Positions 1 to 10,260 of a stretch of DNA of 64,000 bases are shown here, piece after piece. The position numbers and the translations under genes are program-made. This DNA is from Capsicum annuum. Lineage: Eukaryota; Streptophyta; Magnoliopsida; Solanales; Solanaceae. Within the stretch, counting starts at the first letter, position 1. Every line of letters begins with the position of its first letter. Below the pieces are notes generated by a model. The model saw nothing but the letters and a program-made list of their open reading frames with translations, did no database searches and was not told the origin of the DNA. The stretch lies in NCBI RefSeq assembly GCF_002878395.1, contig NC_061116.1, positions 126,642,433 through 126,706,432 of the forward strand. Direction: 5' to 3'.

Positions 1-290
1 CATTCATCCATCCCTAATTCCACCTAGATCAATGTAGGTACTATTATTAATCTTAATATTAAGTTAACAAGAATATATTTCAACTCAGAGTGATCGATCG
101 ATGACTTGGGTCTGGATGAATGCAATACTAACACCATGTAAATACAACGACTCAATTGAATTTGTAGTTGACCCTGTGAGCTTATTCATTCATCCCTCGT
201 TCCACCTAGATCGATGTATTTACTGTTATTAATCTTAATATTAAGTTAATGAGGAGCTCATTCTTTCATCCCTAGTTCATCCTAAATCAA
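1..290. repeat. Diverged direct repeat, period about 186 bp
   Basis: The motif CATTCATCC followed by a CCACCTAGATC block and an ATTAATCTTAATATTAAG block starts at 1 and again at 187. A third partial start lies near 259 (CATTCTTTCATCCCTAG). No coding potential is visible. The array may continue to the left of the window. Confidence 0.6.
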
Positions 291-339
291 TTGCAATGAA
301 ATATATTGTAACAAATAACTGAGTTGTTGGAGAATTTCA

Positions 340-600
340 AATAGATAACAATATCTGTTGCAACAGATGACATTTCTTATTTAATTATCAAATAGATATT
401 TGCATCTGTTGTGACGGATGACTAAGCTGTTGGAAATTTTCAAACAGATATTGATATCTGTTGTAACAGATGAAGTTTCTAATTTAGTTATCAAAAGACA
501 TTTCCATCTGTTGTCACAGATGACTGAGGTATTGGGATTTCTCAAACAGATATCTAAATCTGTTGCAACAGACGACATATCTATTTGAAAATATTTTTGT
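340..600. repeat. Cluster of ATCTGTTGCAACAGAT palindromes
   Basis: A perfect 16 bp palindrome, ATCTGTTGCAACAGAT, lies at 353-368. Diverged copies recur at about 398-424, 449-474, 500-525 and 548-572, separated by related AT-rich spacers. Each full copy contains two E-box-like hexamers (CATCTG/CAGATG when flanked by C/G). The only open frame here, on the minus strand, is a by-product of the repeats and I do not call it a gene. Confidence 0.6.
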
Positions 601-981
601 TTTTTAAATTTTAAAGCAAGCTACTGTCCAAGTAGATAAAGTAGTGGTACTACTAAAGGCGGTAAAAAATATTTCTTGGATAACTCAAAAATCTCATTGA
701 GTAGTCTTGTCCTGTCTTTTAATGTCACCCATTTTCTTCCTCGTGCCCCTTAAATTATTAGTGAATATTAATTAATGAATATTGAAACCCCTAATACTTC
801 TTCTGTTTCATATTGACTTGGCACTCCCATCAAGAAAATATTAATTAGGTATTTATTTTATTACCAAATTAGCCTTATTAATTTTGCTTTGAAAATATAA
901 ATTTGAATAAATACACTCTGTTTAGTCATTTAATATTAAGGGTAGTACATCTAGAAATTAGAATTATCTTATCTCTCCTCT

Positions 982-1015
982 ACTCTCCTCTCCTCTCCTC
1001 TCCTCTCCTCTCTTT
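982..1015 (+). repeat. CTCCT microsatellite in a pyrimidine-rich tract
   Basis: About six CTCCT-type pentamers sit inside a C+T-rich stretch (about 960-1100) that resembles a plant 5' leader. It is followed by a possible splice donor (AAGGTATGATATG near 1180). I find no convincing downstream exon, so no gene is called. The stretch 601-980 holds nothing else I can identify. Confidence 0.6.
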
Positions 1016-1621
1016 CAACCCTAAATCTCTCATCTTTTTTCTTTCTATCCTCTTTAGGGTTATCACAATCTTTTTTTTCTCTTCTCTTTCTCAAAAATTT
1101 TCGTTCGGATCTAAACCGATCGATATTCATATCTTAGATTCCTCGACTGAAATTGCTATTTTGACCCCCTTTTGACATTAAGGTATGATATGATTCACTA
1201 TTGTTCTTTCATTCTCGTCTTCTTCTTACAACTTTATTTACATCTTTTTGTTTATTTAATTACCATTTTCCCATATCATATTTATTTAAAAATTTGAAGG
1301 AACTTTTAATTGTTGAATAAACATACCGAGAATTTTTATTATAAGATGCGAAAAAGGGTCATCTGTTTGGAGAAGTTTAAAAGTCTTGTTGGCAGTATCA
1401 TTTTTTTTTATGTATTTTATTTGTTTCTTTATTTTTGATGCTATTATTGATGTTTTTGGTGGGGTTGGAACTTGTGGTATGGTGTGGTTTAGATGGTGGA
1501 TGCTTCTTAGCTTAAAAATAGTGGAGTCCGAACAATCAACACAAAGAGTAAGGGAGAAAAAAATAAAAAATTTAAAATGAATAAGAAGAGAAGACTTGGT
1601 TACCAAAATTAAAAAAATATG

Positions 1622-1708
1622 TGCTGAGTGGGAATTGAACTCAAGACCAAAAGAAATAAATAACCTTAAGCACCCATAAACAACAACTAGGCTAACCAAA
1701 CAACTCTT
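1622..1708 (-). repeat. tRNA-like sequence, probable SINE head or tRNA pseudogene
   Basis: On the minus strand an A-box-like stretch (TGGTTAGCCTAGTTG, complement of 1684-1698) is followed about 36 bases later by a B-box-like stretch (GGTCTTGAGTTCAATTCCC, complement of 1630-1648). Order and strand fit an internal RNA polymerase III promoter. The region between the boxes does not fold as a clean tRNA cloverleaf by eye, so a tRNA-derived SINE or a decayed tRNA copy is more likely than a working tRNA gene. Confidence 0.45.
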
Positions 1709-2028
1709 ACTATGGGTGTTCACTGATTAGATTATATACATTTTTTCATTATTTCCACATACATATATAAAGTTCGATACGAGTTCAGTCTGTACTCGCG
1801 CACCCGGAGGACTCCATGTGGGTCCGTCCCTTGTTGTGATAGTGTTGGAACATAGTATGTATGCTTCTTTATTGTTGATAATATTGTTGGAACAAATGTT
1901 GTTGTTTTCTTTATTGTTGATGTTTTTTATTTGTTGTTTGTAGTTTATGTTGTTGTTGATGTTGTAACAGATGGAGCAACTAATGGAACAAATCAAACCA
2001 CCAGCAAGGCTACTATGTATTCCAAAAA

Positions 2029-2090
2029 ACTCCATATCTGCTGCATCAGACTCCATATCTGACGCAACAGACTCCACATCTGACGCAAAC
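2029..2090 (+). repeat. Three tandem 21 bp units
   Basis: Units starting ACTCCATATCTG (2029), ACTCCATATCTG (2050) and ACTCCACATCTG (2071) each run 21 bases, the latter two with CTGACGCAA. They abut the left arm of the long inverted repeat and share its CATCTG-type vocabulary. Confidence 0.7.
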
Positions 2091-2945
2091 TATCCAGGAT
2101 TTAATGTAATATTACTGAAACTATCCGGGATTTATGTGTTGTGTGTGTTACTTAAATAAAATTGGTGACTTTATTAATATGTAAATTTAAAAAAATGGAT
2201 CTAAATACAACATTTTATCTTTTTGTTGTATTTCTGAAAGAGACAGATTGGTAATTTGTTGCAAAATATATTCCACCTGTCAGATAACTTACAACATATG
2301 GACAATCTGTTGTAACAGATGGATATATCAGTTTGCTTTTCCATCAGCTGTGGCGTTTGTTGGAACTTCTAGTCATCTGTTTATTCAATTTCATCGAGAG
2401 CAATAGATTTTTCTAAACACTTCTTGGCCAAACTCAATTTTTGCTATTGAATTGCTTCTCTTTTTTTTCTTTGCATCCTTCAAGCTGGCCTCCAAATTCA
2501 ATTTTTTTTCCTCAATCTAATAGCAAAAATTTAGTTTGGTTGAAGGATGCAAAGAAAAAAAAAGAAGCAATCCAAGAGCAAAAATTGAATTTGGCCAAGA
2601 AGTGTTTAGAAAAATCGATTGCTCTCGATGAAATTGAATAAATAGATGACTAGCAAGTTGCAACAGACGTCATAGCTGATGGAAAAGCAAACTGATATAT
2701 CCATCTGTTGCAACAAATTGTCCATATGTTGTAAGTTATCTGACAGATAGAATATATTTTGCAACAGATTACCAATCTTTCTCTTTCGAAAATACAACAA
2801 AAAGATAAAATATTGTATTTAGATCCTTTTTTTTCTAATTTACTTATTAATAAAGTCACTAGTTTTATTTAAGTAACACTAACACACACAACATATAAAT
2901 CCCAGATAGTTTCAGCAATATTACATTAAATCCCGGATAGTTTGC
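2085..2945. repeat. Long inverted repeat (hairpin), arms about 400 bp
   Basis: The left arm, 2085-2483, and right arm, 2540-2945, are reverse complements along their length with scattered mismatches and small indels. Outer ends read GCAAACTATCC and GGATAGTTTGC; inner ends read GCATCCTTCAA and TTGAAGGATGC. The loop is only about 56 bases. There are no terminal features of an autonomous transposon and no transposase frame. The arms contain the same CAACAGAT-type motifs seen elsewhere in the first 7 kb. If transcribed it would form a long, nearly perfect hairpin. Confidence 0.85.
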
Positions 2946-3010
2946 TAATTACATCTTATCCCGGAATTTTGAATTGTGATACATATGTTAAGCAATGATA
3001 CATATATGGA

Positions 3011-3040
3011 CTAGTGATACATATGTATATGTATCACTAG
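3011..3040. repeat. Imperfect 30 bp palindrome
   Basis: The two 15-base halves (CTAGTGATACATATG and TATATGTATCACTAG) match as reverse complements at 14 of 15 positions. Related GTGATACATATG strings occur at about 2977-2989 and 3061-3090, so this is a small local palindrome cluster upstream of the promoter at 3252. Confidence 0.7.
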
Positions 3041-3251
3041 TATATACATATGTATACAGTAGTGATACATACAGCATATGTATCATTAGTAAATATGAAT
3101 CCGAGATTTTATGTAATTTTTTAAAACATTAAGGGATATTGTGTAATATGGTGTCTTAAATATGGAATTTGTGTAATTTTTCCTTTTAAGGGATATGAAC
3201 AATCATGGCTTTTTGTTTGACTAAGTCCAGTCCCTTCCAATTCAATCATTT

Positions 3252-3259
3252 TATAAATA
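3252..3259 (+). promoter_or_regulatory. TATA box of small locus A
   Basis: TATAAATA followed by GGTCCTTCC, then a CT-rich leader (CACTCACTCTC repeats) and an ATG about 70 bases downstream at 3327. The same arrangement with clear sequence similarity (TATAAATAGGTCC, then a TTCTACTA block) occurs at 5816, which supports a real duplicated core promoter. Confidence 0.6.
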
Positions 3260-3326
3260 GGTCCTTCCGGCCTCCTCACTCACTCTCACTCACTCTCGTT
3301 CATTCTACTATACTTACAATACTAAT

Positions 3327-3508
3327 ATGTCATATCCAAATTCGTACAAGAAATTTTATATCGAGTCCTTGAAGGAAATTCAAAGGCAGTTTAATGAACT
3401 CCAGAGGGATTTGGCCAACTCCGAGCAAGGCTGGGGAGGGCCCTGCTGCTGCCGGATGAAAATTGTCAGGTTGACAATAATAATAGTAATAACAATAATA
3501 ATAATTAG
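3327..3508 (+). pseudogene. Small locus A, frame-disrupted paralogue of the 6072 frame
   Basis: From ATG 3327 the frame gives an amphipathic stretch, LKEIQRQFNELQRDL, whose spacing parallels LRDAMRELQKEVHDL in the locus at 6072. After that, homology to the second locus continues in a different frame: a leucine-rich block (GRALLLP) and a terminal asparagine run ending at TAG 3506-3508. Relative to the second locus about a dozen codons plus one base are missing, so the ATG frame runs instead through a Cys-rich and hydrophobic tail to 3674. I recognise no known family. It could be a decayed copy, or the new tail could be used; the decayed copy seems likelier. Confidence 0.4.
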
Positions 3509-3808
3509 GTTATGTTTTTTCTTTCTTTTAGCGCATGTATTTCCCTTTTTTTTCAAAAAAAATCATGTATATGTTTGGTTTGGTTTGGTCGATTTTGAAT
3601 TTTTAATTCTTATTCAATATTTAATTATCATTCTATTTATTTCCTATTCTCAACATGTCGGCAGTTGGAGTTAGTGATACGGTCATGATGAGAAATTCTC
3701 CTAAAAATGGTTCGTTAATAAATAATAAGGAACTAAATGATATTATAATCGTAAAAGAAAGATTATTTATTTTAAAAAAGTTACAACATTGGATTAATTT
3801 AATTAAGA

Positions 3809-3831
3809 TATATATATATATATATATATAT
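3809..3831. repeat. AT dinucleotide microsatellite
   Basis: An uninterrupted alternating TA run lies just downstream of small locus A. Confidence 0.9.
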
Positions 3832-3934
3832 GATATGATTTTTAAGAAAAAAGTAAATGAATAGTCGTGATTGTGACTTTTGTCTAAACACATTCAACAA
3901 ACAAACAAAAACAAAAAACGCTTCTGATCATCAA

Positions 3935-4080
3935 ATTCCCCATCTGTTGCGACTTATGAATCAGTTAGAAGAAATCAAAAAAACTCCTTAAACAGATGGT
4001 CGATTTATAGCAACAGATGGTATATCTGTTGAAACAGATGGGTTATCTGATGCAACAAATATACAATCTGTTGTCATAAC
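3935..4080. repeat. Second cluster of ATCTGTTG/CAACAGAT motifs
   Basis: Copies and half-copies of the palindrome (CATCTGTTGCGAC, AACAGATGG, ATCTGTTGAAACAGATG, CTGATGCAACAA) occur in about 140 bases directly before the 365 bp tandem array. Confidence 0.6.
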
Positions 4081-4304
4081 TCAATTAATAAAAATGGTTA
4101 TTAAAGAGATGGAACAGTTATTGAAAACCAGGTGTATTCGATTTTTAAATTGAGAAAAAGGTTATTTAAATTTAATAAGATAAAAAGCCATGACTTGTCA
4201 CAATAATAAAAAACTCACCACCAGCTTGATTTAATTAAGTTATTTCTTTTCACAGAAAAGAATAAGGAAATAAATGATAAACACAATTTAAACCGTAAAA
4301 AACT

Positions 4305-5780
4305 CACCAGAAATATTCTTGTTTTTAAATATTCTTTATTAATTTATATAATTAAAAATTCAAAAAATTTGGATGTCATGAATATAATATATTTTTACAA
4401 AAATATATATATTATATGTTGCAACAGATATATTATCTTATGTAACAGGTTATCTATTTGCTGCAAATCATGATATATCTGTTGTAACAGATGATTTATC
4501 TGATGCAACAGATATATTATCTGTTGTCCAACTCAGTGTTAAAAAAATGGTTCCTGGAAAGAACTAATTATTAATAATAATAAAGCTGAAAAGTCATGAC
4601 TTATCATAATATTGATTAATTTAATTAAGTCATAACTTTTTTACAGTAATCAAGAATGTCATTAATAAGTGGAGGTGAACAGTTGTGCCTTTAAATCTGC
4701 TTTATTAATTTATATAATTAAAAAGTCAAAAAATTTGGATGTCATGAAGATAATATATTTTTAAAAAAATATATATATTTTATATGTTGCAACAGATATA
4801 TTATCTTAAATAACAGGTTATCTATTTGTTGCAACGGATGATATATCTGTTGTAACAGATGATTTATCTGATGCAACAGATATATAATCTGTTGTCCAAC
4901 TCAGTGTAAAAAAAATGATTCCTGAAAAGAACTAATTATTAATAATAAAGCTAAAAAGTCATGACTTATCATAATATTAATTAATTTAATTAAGTCATAA
5001 CTTTTTACAGTAATCAAGAATGTCATTAATAAATGAAGGTGAATAGTTGTGCCTTTAAATCTGTTTTATTAATTTATATAATTAAAAAGTCAGAAAATTT
5101 AGATATTATGAAGATAATATATCTTTTAAAAAATATATATATTATATGTTGCAAAAGATATATTATCTTATGTATCAGGTTATCTATTTGTTGCAATGGA
5201 TGATATATCTGTTGTAACAGATGATTTATCTGATGCAACAGATATATAATTTGTTGTCTAACTCATTGTAAATAAAAAATGGTTTCTGTAAAGAATTAAT
5301 TATTTTAATAATAAATCTGAAAAGTTATGACTTATCACAATATTGTTTAATTTAATTAAGTCATAACTTCTTACAGTAATCAAGAATGTCATTAATAAAT
5401 GGAGGTGAACAGTTGTGCCTTTAAATTTGCTTTATTAATTTATATAATTAAAAAGTCAAAAAATTTGGATGTCATGAAGATAATTTATTTTTTTAAAAAT
5501 ATATATATATTATATGTTGCAACAGATATATTATCTGATGCAACAGGCTATCTATTTGTTGCAAATCGTAATATATCTGTTGTAACAGATGATCTATCCG
5601 ATGTAACAGATATATTATTTGTTGTCCAAAACATTGTAAAAAAAGGTTCCTGGAAAGAACTAATTATTAATAATAATAAAGCTGAAAAGTCATGACTTAT
5701 CATAATATTGATTAATTTAATTAAGTCATAACTTTTTACAGTAATCAAGAATGACAATAATAAATGGAGATGAACAGTTG
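4305..5780. repeat. Tandem array, four copies of a 365 bp unit
   Basis: The landmark GGATGTCATG (AGATATTATG in copy 3) lies at 4371, 4737, 5101 and 5467, a period of 364-366 bases. Each unit has, in order: an AT-rich block with TATATAATTAAAA, the landmark, a TATATAT run, TGTTGCAACAGATAT, a near-palindrome ATCTGTTGTAACAGAT, CTGATGCAACAGATATA, a GAAAAGTCATGACTTATCA block, and GTGAACAGTTGTGCC. The last unit runs into the promoter of the small gene at 6072, so the array looks like an amplified upstream region of that locus. Confidence 0.85.
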
Positions 5781-5815
5781 CGATTTTTTGCCTAACTTAT
5801 TCAAGTTCAATCCTC

Positions 5816-5823
5816 TATAAATA
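5816..5823 (+). promoter_or_regulatory. TATA box of small locus B
   Basis: TATAAATA followed by GGTCCCTCC and a TTCTACTACAC block, parallel to the TATA region at 3252. Transcription would be expected to start about 30 bases downstream, near 5850, giving an AT-rich leader of about 220 bases. Confidence 0.6.
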
Positions 5824-6071
5824 GGTCCCTCCTTACTCAACGTTTGTTCTACTACACACTATTTATTCATCGCTCTTATTACACCTTCAACTACTTTCTC
5901 TTTAAGGACTTGATAGCTTTTTTCTGTCTTTGGTAAGTTTTTCCTGTCTCTGGTAAGTTTTTTTCTTGATTTTTGTGTAAATATACATTGTATTACATTA
6001 CATTCGAATTCTTTCTTTTCTTTACTTTTGTGTTTATGTGTGTATTTTGTCAACTTATGCATTTTTTAAAT

Positions 6072-6275
6072 ATGGATGATCCTGTGTGGGATGTCGCTAT
6101 TTTACGAGACGCCATGAGGGAACTGCAGAAGGAGGTTCATGACCTGCATTGGGAGTCGGCCGCCGTCAAAGTAAGGATGCTGCGGGAGATCCGCAGGCTG
6201 CGGAGGGCGCTGCTGCTGCCCTTTGAAGATTGGCCGGCTGGCCATACAAATAATAATGATGATAATAATAATTAA
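6072..6275 (+). CDS. Small locus B, 67-residue acidic/basic coiled-coil-like protein with Asn tail
   Basis: I chose ATG 6072 (MDDPVWDVAIL) because base composition rises sharply there. An in-frame ATG at 5973 would add 33 residues encoded by very AT-rich leader sequence. Residues about 8-50 are rich in L, R, K and E with heptad-like spacing (LRDAMRELQKEVHDL, then MLREIRRLRRALLLP), suggesting a helix or short coiled coil. The end is GHTNNNDDNNN. There is no signal peptide, membrane segment or recognisable domain. A TATA box and the tandem array lie upstream and a diverged paralogue lies at 3327. The two-copy pattern supports a small gene family, but expression is not shown and a repeat-borne frame is possible. 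Confidence 0.45.
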   Translation: MDDPVWDVAILRDAMRELQKEVHDLHWESAAVKVRMLREIRRLRRALLLPFEDWPAGHTNNNDDNNN

Positions 6276-9170
6276 GCTTTTTTTTGTTATCTATGTATTT
6301 TTTTTGTTTGTTTTATAAAAAATTATGTTTGATACACTTGACTTTTTATTTCTTTTTTAATTTTCGTGCTGTCTATTTCTATTTCTTAACGAATGACATG
6401 TCTACAATTAAGGAATAATTTGATTCTAGTATCAATAGCAAGAACATATGAGTTATCTGTTAAGTTTTGTGTAAGACAGGAGTGTATCTGAATTTTGTTG
6501 TTCAAAACATATTAGTAATCTGATGAAACAGATTATTTATCTGTTGAAACAGATTACTAATCTGGTGCAACAGAATACCCATCTATTCGATTCATATTAC
6601 GAGCACCTAAAACTCTTAAACATGAATCCATCCAACATGAGTCTACTGTTACAACAGAACATTTATCTGTTGCCGTAGATAATGAATCAGTTTAAATTAA
6701 CTGCTCTTGTATTGCATTCATGTTCGCGTGCAAGCTATTATTGAAAAAACAACACACTAGTAGTTACTCAGATTCAACTAAAAAACATAATCTGACTTAC
6801 CAAAGTCTCCTCTCAAGTAAATTCCAAAGTTGAAAGTGATTTACGAAACAAAATTTGACATAAAAATTTGGTCAAAGAGCGGCAGTTGGGGTAACAACAA
6901 CAACCACAATGGTCAACAAGAAGAATATGAAGATGATAATGAAGTATAAGATGATGATAATAAATCAGAAGATGATGTATAAAGCAACAACAACAATGAA
7001 CAATAAATATCGCGAAGAGAAAGAAAATAACAATGGATAAGGAGAGAGAAAAAGACGTCTTTTTTCCCTTCGTTCCCCGTTATATATTAACTAACATTTG
7101 GATCAAAGTGTAAATTTAAAAACTTGTGGATTATTTTAAAATTTTCAAAACTTTCTTAAACCATAATTAAGTAATTGTCACCTCTACTCAATTATTAAGA
7201 CTTGTGTCACCTACACCTCATTTTAAAACTCTTTTGTCACCTGTGGCCCAAACCTCCAGGTTTCTTCTTCTTGAAATCTCATTATTAATTAGTGACAACA
7301 CTCCTTCAATAAGCGAATCTTTTACTATACCAAAATATAATATTGAATAACGATTAATAAAATAAAAAAAATCAATTATTTTTATATCATAATTATGCAA
7401 GACCTCAAAATAATATATAATCAAGAAATTATATTATTCATAATATAAATTTATATTCATATAAAGAGATTAAAAAATTAACAAACTTAATTTTCTCGAG
7501 AAAGAAGAATCGCTATGAATAATTCAAATCATTTTCAACAAATGATTTTCTGTTGAACTCTCATTCTGAAATATTGATAATATTTCATCAATATGTGTGA
7601 TTCTTATAATGTCGAAACCTTTATATTTAAAGCCTAAAATTTATGAAAATTTTGAATTAATATTTAGCAAACTATTGACAATTTCTATTTCTACATATTC
7701 ATAATGAAAAACTTGATAAATACCAATAAGGCTAATGATCAACAAAAAGAGAGAGAGAGAGAAAAAAAAAGGAAAAGTGTGACAATATTTCTGTGTTATT
7801 GAATTAGTATATATAGTCATATAACGTCAAATTTTCCATATAATAAAAATAGAATGTAAATTATAAATTAACTTTTTCAAATTAGTACACAAGTTAACTT
7901 AAATTATAAAACTTAAGATATTTATTTTTTCAAAATTTAACTTTTTTATATAAACATCATTGAATTGATATAAACAATATTTTAAAACGTGATAAATGAA
8001 TTAAATAATTCAAAAATGTTGTGGCATTATATTTTTTTTGTCTCTATTTTTTTAATACATAAGATATGCTAAAGCCATACAATTACTCCATTTAAATATG
8101 GAGATCTTGTTGAATACTAATACCCCATTAAAATAGATTAATGCATACTAATTTAAAATTTCAATAAAATAACCTCCTTTCTTTTATAGTCCAAACTTAC
8201 CATTTAAAAAATATTTCATTGGAATTAATAAGTTCATAGTAGATTGCACAAAATAAGTTAATTAATTATATGTATTAAATAAACAATGTACGACATAATT
8301 GTAATACGACTACACAATCAACTAATTAACTTCAATTAATAAGAATCAATTTTATAATCACAATATATAACTCAAGTTCCTTAAATTTAATGTTGTAAAT
8401 TTCAAAATATATTTATGGCTAAAGTAGTAGTCAATGTTCGTTTTTTTACCAATATATGTATATCAATTACGCAACTTTGCATGTATTTTCTGTTAAAATA
8501 ATTCTCACTATTAACTATTTTTACATCAATTTAATCTAATTAATTTGATGAAAATAAAATTATTATTAATATTATAAATATCTAATTACCATAAATTTGT
8601 CCTAATTTTATATCATGATTATATTTAATTAATGTACAATTACATTAAGGACTCAAAAACGGAAACAATTGATATTAGTTACCTTTATAATTTTGAAAAT
8701 TTAATCCCATAAATTTCTAATATTTTTATAGTTTGATAATATTAATTTGATATTAGTTACCTTATAATTTGGGGAAGAATTTTAAAAAGGTAACAATTAA
8801 TTTTTTTCTCAATTACTAATTTATTTCTCAAAATTTCTTATAATGATTTGACTATAGTTAATTGATTATTTAATTATCTTTATAATTTTATAATTACTCA
8901 AATAAGGTAACAATTATTGTTTTTCCTAATTACAAATTTTCTTATATTCATTCATTATTGTTTTACAAAATAGGTCAAACTTATCTACGATTAAAGTTGA
9001 AATATTTTTTAAAAAATGACAATTAAACTTTTTTCATATAAGTTGTTTGATTGTTTATTGCTTATTAATTCACAAATTTTTCTTGTAATACTTTCTTCAT
9101 TTACTCAGTTGTAATGAAATTAGAATTTTTTTAATATAATATCATTATTTATATTGTTTGCATATTTTGA
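6276..9170. other. Gene-free AT-rich stretch
   Basis: A third cluster of CAACAGAT/ATCTGTTG half-palindromes lies at about 6500-6690 (for example ATCTGTTGAAACAGATTA). Around 6890-7010 is a short AAC/GAT-rich stretch resembling the Asn/Asp codon runs of the small loci, but without a usable frame. From about 7100 to 9170 I see only AT-rich DNA with no supported gene, RNA or transposon end. Confidence 0.5.
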
Positions 9171-9175
9171 GGGAT

Positions 9176-9372
9176 GGCATCTATATTTTTTTTGGTTTTT
9201 CATTCGGTGTCCGGTGCCCTCATTGGAGCCCCAACTAATTCGGATCACGTGTTGCAGGGCCCATTAAGGTTACAGCGCTCCCAACAGAGTTTTCTCCATA
9301 CCCAAGGTCAAACCCTCGACCTCTGGTTAAGGGTGGAGCAGCCTCATCTACTGCACCACAACCCATATTGGT
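9176..9372 (-). mobile_element. tRNA-derived SINE
   Basis: On the minus strand the element begins near 9372 with an A-box-like GTGGTGCAGTAGATGAGGC. It is followed by a B-box-like GGTCGAGGGTTTGACC (complement of 9305-9320) and ends in an A-rich tail next to 9187. An imperfect target duplication flanks it: GGCATCTATATT (9176-9187) and GACATTTATATT (9373-9384), differing at two bases. Its G+C content is much higher than the surroundings. The family is unnamed here; this type of head is common in Solanaceae SINEs. Confidence 0.75.
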
Positions 9373-9755
9373 GACATTTATATTATCATATTTCCCAATT
9401 GATAATATTTGTTTCAATATTGGCAATTAACTATTTTCTATTACACAAAAATGGAATTAGTGAAATTCATACAAAGAATGTTTAATTAGTTGGATTAGTC
9501 TCAATATAGTAGTAATATCTAATTTTAACTGTCTTTCAATTAAATTCGTATTTTTATTTTATTTTAATTCAAAATTTTACATCCTTCCATTAATACTAAA
9601 AGTTTTTCATCTCAATTAAAACATTTCTTTTCCAATTATGTCTCTTGATTGTAATTGATTACCCTGTCATATTGCGTTACTCAGTATGTCTTTTCATATA
9701 TGTCAAGTAATTGCACAACTAATATTACATACTTTTTTTAAACATACGAAGGCTA

Positions 9756-9779
9756 TGAAATAAATAAATAAATAAATAA
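9756..9779. repeat. AAAT tetranucleotide microsatellite
   Basis: A run of AAAT units lies inside an AT-rich repeat. Confidence 0.8.
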
Positions 9780-9789
9780 TCGACAAAAC

Positions 9790-10260
9790 ATAAATTAATT
9801 AACTACTAATCTTAATATGAAATAATTGAACAATCATTTATTTTTACCACAATATGAAATGTGAGATAATATTAAATAAATAAATAATCAATAAAAACAT
9901 ATAATAATACAACATAATTAACTACTAATCTTAATATGAAATAATTGGACAATCATAATGGTTTTTATCCGACAAAATTATTTTTTTTTTAACCACAATA
10001 TGAAATAATATTAAATGAAATAGTGTGAAATCATAATAGCTTCCACCCAATAGAAATAAATATTAGTTATTTTTCACCAAAACATGAAATAAGAAATAAT
10101 ATTAAATATTTAAATAATCAATAAAATGCTTTTTGTTATAAAATGATAGTTTTTTGTTGTAAGAATTCGAGAGGATAGTTCTCAAGATGCCACTTGGCTT
10201 AAATTTAGGCTAGACTATACAACTTTATTATGTATATAGATGTGTATATAAATATTTCAC
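9790..10260. repeat. Dispersed AT-rich repeat, related to 11850-12190
   Basis: Both segments carry AACTACTA(A/T)TCTTA followed by ATATGAAATAATT, an (A/T)CCACAATATGAAATAA block, then a block reading GCTTTTTG(T/C)TAT...ATGATAGTTTTTTGTT and AGTTCTCAAGATG(C/A)CACTTG. They are diverged copies about 2 kb apart. Their right end resembles the unit of the tandem array at 13180-14055, so all three may derive from one non-autonomous element. Confidence 0.5.

Noticed and set aside
903..1175. 90-codon plus-strand frame over the CT-rich tract
   Set aside because: Composition is driven by a pyrimidine microsatellite and no homology, promoter or splice partner is evident.
1622..1708. Functional tRNA gene
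   Set aside because: A and B boxes are present but the arms do not pair as a cloverleaf by eye; better explained as a SINE head.
1286..1723. 145-codon minus-strand frame
   Set aside because: AT-rich low-complexity translation overlapping a tRNA-like repeat; no conserved motif.
4305..5780. CRISPR-like repeat-spacer array
   Set aside because: The whole 365 bp unit is repeated, with no unique spacers, in plant DNA.
5973..6071. Upstream in-frame ATG of small locus B
   Set aside because: The extra 33 codons are AT-rich leader sequence with no counterpart in locus A.
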